Source: Armadillidium nasatum
Taxonomy: Eukaryota > Arthropoda > Malacostraca > Isopoda > Armadillidiidae
Assembly (NCBI GenBank): GCA_009176605.1
Contig: SEYY01010683.1
Span: forward strand, 1-29,020
Direction of reading: 5' to 3'
Length of the DNA stretch: 29,020 nucleotides
The notes under the pieces are model-generated. The model had not been told where the DNA came from and ran no database searches. It saw only the letters and a program-made list of their open reading frames with translations. This document shows positions 10,448 to 20,177 of this stretch, piece after piece. The stretch's first letter is position 1; every line of letters begins with the position of its first letter. Position numbers and translations under genes: made by a program.

Positions 10448-10611
10448 GTTTGTATCCATAAACTTATTTTGAAATAATCTAAAAAAAAGTAGGAATATAG
10501 AAAGTAGTGTCCATATATTATTCTCTTGATAAAAAAAAAATAAATTAAGTTAATATTCAGGATTTATTCTTGTATCATTTTTTTATTCATTTTTCAATTT
10601 TTATTTCATAG

Positions 10612-10822
10612 GGTTATCAACAACAGCATAATGCATTTGTTCAGCATGCAACTTCTCAAATTCAGCAATTAGAACAGCAAAAGCATCACTTAGAACAACA
10701 AAAACATCATTTGGAGCAGCAACAATCGCAACAATCACAGCAGCAGCAGCAGACACAACAGTCACAGCAGCAACAGCAGCCACCTCCTCCTCCTCCTCCT
10801 CCTCAACAGCAACAAAGACCAG
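10612..10822 (+). CDS. CHERP: CHERP/SCAF6-like gene, next exon (Q/P-rich linker)
   Basis: A polypyrimidine tract and TTTCATAG acceptor end at 10611, and CCAG|GTAAATAAG gives a near-consensus donor at 10822/10823. The 211-bp exon keeps the frame of the previous exon across a 164-bp intron and leaves phase 1. It encodes [19 protein letters not shown], then a glutamine-rich helix with two QQKHHLE units, a Q run, and eight prolines before QQQQRPG. CHERP proteins have the same order at this point: CID end, coiled Q-rich helix, poly-P. Unspliced read-through would hit TAA at once, which supports the donor. No further exons (G-patch, RS region, upstream SURP) were found in the window, so its introns must be long and transposon-filled. 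Confidence 0.65.
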
Positions 10823-10839
10823 GTAAATAAGATTACTTT

Positions 10840-10946
<107 letters not shown>

Positions 10947-10947
10947 T

Positions 10948-11005
10948 AGGGATGAGCTGGATATCTGGTTATAATTTGGTTATCCAGCTGGATATCTGGT
11001 AAATA
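10948..11005. repeat. Iterated GCTGGATATCTGG motif with 14-bp palindrome
   Basis: AGCTGGATATCTGGT occurs twice, at about 10953 and 10986. The perfect palindrome TATCCAGCTGGATA spans 10981-10994. The GGATATC theme recalls the subterminal repeats of the hAT element at 20081, so this may be a decayed end of a related element. No partner end was found. Confidence 0.45.
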
Positions 11006-12044
<1,039 letters not shown>

Positions 12045-12078
12045 CATTTGAAGTTCTCAAAGAATGAATCTTTCCATC

Positions 12079-12915
<837 letters not shown>

Positions 12916-13020
12916 TATAAAAGCCAACCTAACAGGACTCCTCCAACTGCAACTCAAGCAGAGGGTAATTAGGTCAAATCATTGCATCCCCCACTCACAG
13001 ACAGTTATATAGAGAAAATC

Positions 13021-13655
<635 letters not shown>

Positions 13656-13659
13656 ACAA

Positions 13660-13850
13660 AGTTTTTAATTTGAGAATATACAACCTCTGGATCACCACAT
13701 CCAACTGAATACTCTACCAGGTATACCCATCAGCACACCAGTCAGAGCATACACCAAATATATAAAATATTTCCAGAGTATTTCAACCTGACTCTGAGAA
13801 TTATATGATTATTAATATACAATGGTGAACAAAGGTTGGTAAGCCGCAAC
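13660..13850 (+). repeat. Dispersed repeat family X, diverged copy
   Basis: This segment (GAGAATATACAAC ... CACATCCAACT ... GGTATACCCATCAGCA ... CATACACCAAAT) aligns by eye with 21940-22135 and with the mirror copy at 25690-25880, at roughly 65-75% identity. No coding was found. It may be a piece of LTR or other non-coding transposon sequence. Confidence 0.55.
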
Positions 13851-13959
13851 GAATTCAAAGATATACAAGAATCTGAATATTTTTGTATATTTAGCATCTT
13901 ACAAATATTATGATTGATAAGTATATATAAATATTGTTAGGCATATTAGAGAAAAATAA

Positions 13960-14440
13960 AGATAATAAATATTTGTTACTCACAATTTTATGTTGAGTTG
14001 GCGGTATCGTCCACTTTTTTTTTTTTCGTAAGGACGATGTTGACGATGTGAAGACGCTCTCTGGCGTAAGCGATCAAAACTTCTCAAGCCCGTTGCGAGG
14101 GCAATGCAAAGATCACAAGAAAAGAACGATTGCAGCGATTATATGACAATAAGAAGGTCAAAAAAAAAAGCCCGAACCAAAATGTAGGCTTTTATTTACA
14201 TATAAGATTTGTTCATGAGACTAGATTGAAAATGGATGATCGAATTCAGGAAGTAATTTTGATAGTTAATGGAACAATCTATGCAACGAACATAGGGCGA
14301 TATGTGTATTTGGGAACTTACTAACAATAATTCTTGTAGACCGGTTAATGTCAAAACAAAATTGATTTTTTTCGTACGAGGAATACAATGACTTTAGATG
14401 TTAATTCCCAAGGTAGGGACTGAAATTATGAAAATAATTT
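13960..14440 (-). repeat. Possible 3' LTR of the Gag-OTU-integrase Gypsy element
   Basis: It lies just beyond the integrase end. On the minus strand, AACATCGTCCTTACG(A)nGTGGACGA near 14010-14045 resembles AACATCGCCCTAAGGAAAA...GTGGACGA at about 18390-18440 on the 5' side. The spacing and the TTTATTTTTCT downstream also agree. Similarity is patchy, so the two LTRs are old or one is partial. Exact ends were not resolved. Confidence 0.35.
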
Positions 14441-14457
14441 CAATTTACATATATACT

Positions 14458-15315
14458 TTATAAAGTATAATATAATAAATCCCAATCAGTTGGGTTTTGT
14501 TGAATCATCATTCGCAAAGTCTGTAGTATGGTTCGATTTACTCGTTCCGTAACTCCATTCGTTTGTGGCCGATGACTAGATGCCAATACGTGCTCAATGG
14601 CAAACGCCTCCAATACTTCGTTAAAAAGTACTGAAGTAAACTCAGTTCCTTGATCAGAAAGAAGTTTCTGCGGGACCCGCGGCAAAAACGGAATAAGTTT
14701 AAACTTCAACGTTGTGCTGACGGTTTTCGCAGATTTATCTTTCATAGGTGGGACAAAGAGATACTTAGTGAAATGATCAATTGCTACAAGAGCATAAGAG
14801 TGGTTTCGAAAAGTTCGCGGTAGTTGTAACAAATCAACCGCTAACAATTCGAACGGATAAGACGTTGTTATTTTCATAACAGGCGGAACAATCACAGTAG
14901 GATTATTTTTGTTAAGTTGACATGTCATACAAGACTTACAAATGTCACAAGCAACATTAGCAAGTTTTGGATGCCATAAGTCCTCTCTCACCAAAGCAAT
15001 AAGTTTCGGTGTTCCTAAATGTCCATTTAATAAATGTAAATCCAGAAGTAACCGAATTAGAAGAGGCATGGATATAACCATTCGCGGATTGTCTTCATTT
15101 TGGATGAAGATTAAGTCTCCAAACAAGAAAAGATGTTGTATATATGGACGAAATATTTCCAATCCATGTTCACGAAAGGTTGTATTTTCGTAGGGATCCA
15201 ATGCTCTCCTTAGTTTGCGTAGAACATTGTCCTTAAATTGTTCTTCAAGTATTACCTCTTCATCAGCGCTAAATAATTCATCAATTTCGTCGATGGTTAA
15301 TTGACAAATGTTGAC
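14458..15315 (-). pseudogene. pol: Gypsy integrase (C-terminally truncated)
   Basis: Integrase joins cDNA to the genome. The zinc domain shows HLLNGHLGTPKL, WHPKL and CDICKSCMTCQ (H-H-C-C). The catalytic core has D in LLAVDLLQLP, D in LLSDQGTEF 59 residues on, and E in NGVTERVNRT exactly 35 residues after that Asp, a complete D,D35E triad. TKYLFVPPMK and SHRPQTNGVTE are standard Gypsy landmarks. The frame ends at WDLLYYTL, just where the C-terminal domain should begin, so the last third (GPY/F or chromodomain region) is missing. The core itself is unbroken, unlike the rest of the element. Confidence 0.85.
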
Positions 15316-15660
15316 TATATTTATTTTCACACTTTTCTCATTACACGGTTGAAGATAATTGAACTGTATTCCCGATACATTTTTCAAGTTACAGACATCA
15401 CCAGGAGTTCCATATGTTAATGGATTGTTATCGTTGTAGAAAACTCGTATAAGGCATTTAGTTATATTAGCAAAGGCTAATATTTCTTCTGGTATTGGAA
15501 ATTGACCTTTAAGTTGATACTTATCGGAATGTTTGATAAGTTCATCCTCTACGATCCCTAATCTCCATATGGTTATCAGGTGTTCCATCTAACCACATAG
15601 AAAAAGATTGAAACAAGGAGTTTTCTCTTCTTGGCATTACATGAATTGTATAACCTTCAG
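15315..15660 (-). pseudogene. OTU-like domain between RNase H exit and integrase, catalytic residues lost
   Basis: The minus strand reads YTIHVMPRRENSLFQSFSMW and LDGTPDNHMEIR, then after a one-frame break near 15560 IVEDELIKHSDKYQLKG, EEILAFANITKCLIRVFYND and IQFNYLQPCNEKSVKI. The pattern fits OTU cysteine proteases: (D)GNCLFRALS, G..xxHxxIR, an EIxALA..xxIxVF strand, and a final IxLxYxxxxHYxxV. Here the catalytic Cys position is Ser (NSLF) and the His-Tyr pair is absent (NEKSVK), so it is probably inactive. OTU enzymes cleave ubiquitin chains. The assignment is by pattern only; a plain linker with chance likeness is the alternative. Confidence 0.5.
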
Positions 15661-15830
15661 GAATAAACCCTGAAGGCTGAACTTGATCAATGGTGACAAC
15701 TTCCAGTTGATCATTGTGATCTTCTGGGAGTGCCTCCACTGGAGCTCTGGATAACGGAGTATCTTCTACGTTATCTTGAATCTTTAATAGCGATTCGAAA
15801 CGGTTCTTCGCTGTTAACCATTCCGGTTAC
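15660..15830 (-). pseudogene. RNase H exit remnant and linker at deletion junction
   Basis: In a frame different from protease, the minus strand reads WLTAKNRFESLLKIQDNVED and then TPLSRAPVEALPEDHND. The NVxDxLSRAPVE pattern is the usual end of Gypsy RNase H before integrase. It lies less than 50 bp from the protease stop, so RT and the body of RNase H have been removed by a deletion near 15790-15830. Confidence 0.6.
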
Positions 15831-16415
15831 TTACTTCCACTTCTACCTTTTCTTGTGGTATCGAAGCAGGAATCGTTGTGTCTTTCGATATTACCTCGAA
15901 ATCATTTCCGGTTCTATGGAAAAGTTGATGAGTTGACATATCGGGTAATAAAGAATTTGATCGTAGAAGAGTAACTCCTATGACCATGGAATGATCCATA
16001 GCGGAATCTGGAAGTATGTAAAATTCTTCCAATGTTGAAATATACCCCGTTTCGAATCTTAATCGCAAGATTACGAACTCGTGTATAGGAATACGCGCAT
16101 TTCCAACGCCTGTGACCCTTGCGACTACCGATGGATATCGTTGTATACCATTCAATAATGAAACAGCGCTTTCTTTTATTAAGTTAATCTCTGCTCCATT
16201 ATCAATTAAGGAATGGAAACAAGTTCCTGGATAGTCTACTACTTCTACTGCGACCATTAAAGGTTGGGTCTCGCATTTGCTAAATTGTAGAAGTAGAGTT
16301 TCACTCTTATTCTCCTTTAAACTACTGGAGGTTAACTTTGTTACTAACGGGGGACTCCTACAAGGAGCAGTTAACCCTTCAACCGTGACTGGCCCCTCAG
16401 TCACGGGGTCAATTA
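15814..16415 (-). pseudogene. pol: Gypsy aspartic protease (start of Pol)
   Basis: It is entered by -1 frameshift, so no Met is expected; GTG at 16404 is not a real start. The catalytic segment is SLIDNGAEINLI, where the usual D-S/T-G is D-N-G. The second motif is a hydrophobic MVIGVTLLRSN, matching the 'hhGxDhL' flap-side block. Between them lie IHEFVILRLRF and ISTLEEFYILPD as expected for a retropepsin-like fold. The Asp is kept, but the S/T to N change next to it may reduce activity. The frame stops at 15814, close to the RT/RNase H deletion junction. It would mature Gag-Pol. Confidence 0.7.
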
Positions 16416-16422
16416 GTTTAAA
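16383..16422 (-). promoter_or_regulatory. -1 programmed ribosomal frameshift signal (gag-pol)
   Basis: On the minus strand the gag frame ends CCT TTA AAC TAA. The heptamer T TTA AAC (16416-16422) is a canonical X XXY YYZ slippery site, phased correctly in the gag frame. After a 9-nt spacer (16407-16415), CCGTGACTG (16398-16406) pairs perfectly with CAGTCACGG (16383-16391) around a 6-nt AGGGGC loop. A CCCCC run at 16349-16353 could pair with the loop GGGG to make a pseudoknot. The -1 frame opens directly into protease. The site, spacer and stem are seen in the sequence; efficiency is untested. Confidence 0.85.
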
Positions 16423-17033
16423 GGACGCTCTTGTTGATTTCGCGCCGGCAATCCCCCAGTGGTGTATTCATCCTCCGTTGATGACCGCCTCGAAGTTCTT
16501 CGGTTTGATAGAGAATCACTTTCTCGTCGCGGTTTTCGGTTCTGCCATTCCGGACAATGCTTGCCTACATGACCGTACTGGTTACGTACGGGACAATTCT
16601 CCGGAAGACGTCGTGGTTGTTGTTGTTGTGGTTGTTGTTGTCGATATTGTGAACACTTGAAAGACAAGTGCCCACTCTTCTTACAGATTGAACACTTGTT
16701 GTTGAGAATATAACAAGTGTCCGTTGAGTGCGTGGTTTTATCGCAAAAACTACACCACTGGTTAGGTTGTTGCGAAGTTTTACGCGCACGATTATTCTGT
16801 CTACGTTCTTCCGACCGTCCCGACGAGCTCGAACTATCGCTATTATTACGCTGCTTGTCACGAACGAACTTGGGAGTGCGGTTTCCCGTAGTTTTCTTTT
16901 GACGTTTTCCTTTCCTTTCTGAGGACTTTTTCTCAACCGGTTTTTGTGGAGGTGGTTGGGCATTAGAAGAGTTGTTCTTCCAACGCTTTACAACATCCAC
17001 CCATGTTTTTTTGGGGTCTCGTTTCAGCCACAA
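16413..17033 (-). pseudogene. gag: Gypsy Gag nucleocapsid part (zinc knuckles)
   Basis: This 206-codon frame is basic and Ser/Arg/Gln-rich. It carries CSFCDKTTHSTDTC and CSICKKSGHLSFKC, two perfect CX2CX4HX4C zinc knuckles. A third unit, CPVRNQYGHVGKHC, has the second Cys replaced by Arg. A run of Q lies between knuckles 2 and 3. It binds RNA in the particle. It ends in TAA at 16413-16415, directly after the slippery heptamer at 16416-16422, so Pol is made by -1 frameshifting. It joins the capsid frame only across the A7 indel. Confidence 0.8.
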
Positions 17034-18187
17034 CCCTAGAGATATCTATTACTTCAGGCACGGGTACTTCGGCATGTCCCTTTAAGTCCTGAAGGTGTCT
17101 ATCAGCTAGGTTTACTAACTGATCAAAGGAAACTTTGGTTCCCGACAACCACTCGTGATTTCGGAGATATGTGGTGATCTCCTTGTTAATGGCAAGTGGC
17201 AAGGCTGCAAGAAACACTTGAAGCAGTGTCTCATGTTCTTTACAAGCTTCTGCTGAAGTGGTGGGGTACGCTTTCCTTGCGAGGTCCAACAAACGGATAG
17301 CAAAGATCCTGACGGTTTCATTCTTGCGCATTTTAGCAGTCATGTAATCATGTACTGCTCGTTCCTGTCTTACCCTGTCTTCGTTATTAAACAGATCAGG
17401 CAAGTTCTGTTTAATTTCTTCATAAGACTTGTCCGCCTTATGGAGTTGATGGTAGAGGGCGAGGTATGAGGACTGTAAATACGAGCCCAAGAGCCTTAAC
17501 CAGTCCTGTTTTTGGGTTGGGTACAGGACAGAGCAATATTCCTCGAATTCACGAAAGAATACTTTCAGGTCTTGTTCTGAGTCAGGGTTAAATTTTGCTG
17601 GTGGCACAGCCTTGTTGGATTTAGGCTTGTTAAATAGTTGTGCCATCATCGCAATTGCTTGGGAAACCATAGCATTATGAGCCTGCTGAACTGCTAGACT
17701 CTCTTCTACGAATTCCCTGAATTGTTTATCCGTCATGTTATTAGTCGAGATACGGGGTGCTGGTGTGGGGTTTATACTTGGTTGTGGAAGAGATATATTT
17801 GTAGGTATTGACGGTAGTTGTTGTATTCCTCCGTAAACCTCACTAACTACTGCTACGGACGGCTTCCTATCCTTAGGACGCACCGACCTTTCCGGTGCTG
17901 TCGCATTAGTTGGAACGGGATCAGCACGAGCTGATAATGAATCCATTATCATTTTATGTCTCTCTTCGAATCTCAATTCCATGTCACGCGAGTAACGTAT
18001 AACACCCTCGAGCATAGTTTGTAATCTATCCACGGGTGGTAAATCGTGGACAGATGCATCCCGATGGTCATCCTCATGTTCTGGAGTGGAAGCAGCATTA
18101 TTGTTGAATGTTACTTGGCATATCAAATTCAATTAGCTGGTCCACTGTTGTCTTGATTTCCCTATCCATTACGGTATTTTCCGCCAT
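16963..18187 (-). pseudogene. gag: Gypsy Gag (matrix/capsid part)
   Basis: The ATG at 18187 (MAENTVMDREIKT...) follows the primer-binding site by about 34 nt and fits as the gag start. A frameshift near 18130 moves reading to a 389-codon frame. That frame has a charged N-terminal part, a proline-rich linker, and a capsid-like helical region with PPAKFNPDSEQDLKVFFREF, WLRLLGSYLQ and a HDYMTAKMRKNETVRIFAIR segment typical of Gypsy Gag capsids. Near 17005-17011 an A7 run (minus strand) ends this frame, and the nucleocapsid continues in the +1 frame, most simply a one-base insertion. Gag forms the particle that packages element RNA. Confidence 0.75.
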
Positions 18188-18220
18188 GTTTGCTTAGATA
18201 TTACAGCTCTTTTACGTAAT

Positions 18221-18238
18221 CCTGGCAGGGTCGCCAAT
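18221..18238 (-). other. Primer-binding site and 5' LTR boundary
   Basis: The minus strand reads AATAAT|TGGCGACCCTGCCAGG. TGG at the LTR edge followed by 13 or more bases fits a tRNA-primed binding site, and TGGCGACC is the kind used with tRNA-Arg in several insect Gypsy elements (recall). It sits about 34 nt before the gag ATG, as expected. Confidence 0.6.
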
Positions 18239-18960
18239 TATTTTTCTCTGTAAGGTATTCGCGCAACTGTGAATATCCAAACAGAAGAAAAATAAACTAC
18301 GATGATATATTTAAATTAAATTTAAATACGAAAATTTAATTCTTTTCACCCACCGTTGGTTTTAAATCCACTGATGAGGAGTCGGCTCTGGGTGATCTAA
18401 TTGAGTCGTCCACTTCACCTTTTCCTTAGGGCGATGTTAGGAATTGAATTGTTGTGTCCTCTTCTCCGTTGTTTCGTAAGAACACGATGTTGTGGGTTGA
18501 TGCTGCAGTCTGCTGTATCGACCAGATGATCTCAGATTTTCTGCGAGTGCAGGAGGATTACGCAAAAGAGCAAATGGCAACGAAAATCCAATAAAAACCG
18601 GTTTTTGTAGTTCAAAGGATAAAAAAAAGATCGAGTAAAAATTAGTGAAAGTTTTACTTTGTGAACTGTGGAAAATATATGAATTCTTGACAACAAGATC
18701 AGAACAGAGAGGAAAGGCTATAAGAGCTGATAGATTAGGGCTCTGGTCTAGAACTGACAGGAATGTCAAATGTTTACTGACGAGTAAATAAATTCCTGTA
18801 GTCCATTCTGAGTATTAGGAACATTAAGGAACTTGGACTCTTGGAAAAAATGAGTAGATAATTCCGTTCGTTGTGGATGTAGTTCCTACCCCGGAACTAG
18901 AAAAGAAATCGAAAAATTTCCTTTATATAAATTTATTCAAAAATTTTCTTTATAAATTTT
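18239..18960 (-). repeat. 5' LTR region of the Gypsy element (outer end uncertain)
   Basis: Sequence upstream of the primer-binding site, containing the GTGGACGA segment shared with the 3' side. The outer TG end is not resolved; a candidate lies near 19017. The palindrome arm begins inside this region at or before 18729, and the right arm copies it up to the window end. Confidence 0.4.
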
Positions 18961-19284
18961 ACTAGTTGAACAAAATTAAGAAACCTGCTTTCACTTACGT
19001 GAAATTTGTTTTTCTACAGGTTGATTTCACTTGAAAAGTTGTTTTTCTTCTTTATAATTTTTTGGAATTTTAATTAAACTTTGTTGTATGTTTTATAAAC
19101 ATTTTTTTTGATAGTTTTTAAAAATATTGTAATTGTTTCTAAATTAGTTTATTAGGTTACCTAAAAGAAACAGAAATTAAGAAAAATTAGTGACCAGAAC
19201 CAAATAAATATATAAAAATGAAAAACTCTTAGCTGTGTAACGAAGTGATGAAGTGAAGATCTTACGATCCTTCTTGAGTTTCTT

Positions 19285-19345
19285 CCATTTCTTACTTGGA
19301 TTACGAGTTTCCACTTCTTACCTGGATTACGAGTTTCCATGACAG
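19285..19345 (+). repeat. Tandem pair of GGATTACGAGTTTCC units
   Basis: TTCTTACTTGGATTACGAGTTTCCA and TTCTTACCTGGATTACGAGTTTCCA stand in tandem with one difference. A mirrored pair is near 28431-28485. Confidence 0.8.
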
Positions 19346-19673
19346 CTATCTGTGAATAATATCAGTAATAGAGATTGAGCACAGAGGCTCACAATATGAA
19401 TATTTATATATATTCTAGAAATAATTACAATCATGAGTCATACACAAATATAAATACTTGTGTATGAATAATGAATATAGAAAAGGCTATAGCTAACACA
19501 CATATAAATATTAGTTAAAACAAAAAATGATAGGATTATATACACATATAAATGTGTGTATGCAATCACCTGATAATGAAATAATTAAATGAAAGTTAAC
19601 AAATACACAAATATAACACTTGTATATGATTATAATAAATTGTACACTTAATTATCCAAGAATATTTTATAAA
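19346..19673. other. No gene; AT-rich with repeated ACACAAATATAA motifs
   Basis: Short CACAAATATAAxxxTTGTGTATG-type inverted pieces recur, but no feature was recognised. It is mirrored in the right arm. Confidence 0.4.
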
Positions 19674-20055
19674 GTAAACCTCGATGGTTTTACTTATCTT
19701 TGGCCCGATTCACCAGAGGAAAATGCTCAACAGCTCGCCCAGTTATGAAAAGCTAAGGATCACTATGGTGCATATATAGATATTGTTAAGGTTAGAGTAC
19801 TGGTTATTGACGATGACTCAACCCTACCTTTGCAAAGATATGACCAAGAAAACAACAACTTCCAAGTACCACCAATAACTGTGTGAAATTCTGTTTTGCA
19901 ATGGATAATGCAGACACTCAGGTCCGGTTTACAGGATCCCCGTGCTAAACTTCTCCGTCTTTAATTATAGCCCAGACGAATTTAATGAAGAACTATCAAG
20001 TACTTCTGTTAACTCCATACACATGAAACGTCTCTCGTGGCTTAAAGATAAATAG
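19674..20055 (+). pseudogene. Unidentified coding remnant, left-arm copy
   Basis: Protein-like frames read VNLDGFTYLWPDSPEENAQQ, an in-frame TGA, KAKDHYGAYIDIVKVRVLVI and then LPLQRYDQENNNFQVPPIT before a second TGA. In another frame FNYSPDEFNEELSSTSVNSI leads to MKRLSWLKDK and a TAG at 20053-20055. Composition is far less AT-rich than the surroundings and the residues look like a folded protein. I do not recognise the family. The hAT element was inserted 25 bp downstream. The mirror copy (27723-28104) has the same length and the same stops, so the breaks predate the inverted duplication or were homogenised. Confidence 0.5.
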
Positions 20056-20177
20056 TGACTCTTTTAATACAAGATGATATTAGAGGTGGACCGGATATCC
20101 GCATCATTTTTCCAATATCCGCATCCGCATCCGCGGATATCCGCAACCGCATCCGCATGCGCGGATAGTAAAAAATT

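Larger units (their letters stand above)
13960..18960 (-). mobile_element. Ty3/Gypsy element with Gag, -1 frameshift site, PR, OTU-like domain and INT; RT deleted
   Basis: Minus-strand order: 5' LTR (ends about 18238), primer-binding site (18221-18236), gag (from ATG at 18187), -1 frameshift signal (16383-16422), protease, RNase H exit remnant, OTU-like domain, integrase (ending 14458), then a likely 3' LTR. The RT and nearly all of RNase H are missing between about 15830 and 15790. The frame is broken near 18130 (gag N-terminus), 17005-17011 (A7 run), about 15820 (deletion junction) and about 15560 (OTU). Gag to integrase otherwise reads well, so the copy is fairly young. Without RT it could move only in trans. 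Confidence 0.75.

Noticed and set aside
10601-10783. Ala/Val-rich minus-strand frame opposite the Q-rich exon
   Set aside because: Antisense of CAG/CAA codons always gives such a frame. The plus strand has proper splice sites and a family match.
14130-14324. 64-codon plus-strand frame
   Set aside because: No motif; it lies in the probable 3' LTR of a minus-strand element.
16277-16922. Several plus-strand frames (61-127 codons) across the Gag/protease region
   Set aside because: Shadows of the minus-strand zinc-knuckle and protease frames; their Val runs are the antisense of Gln/Asn codons.
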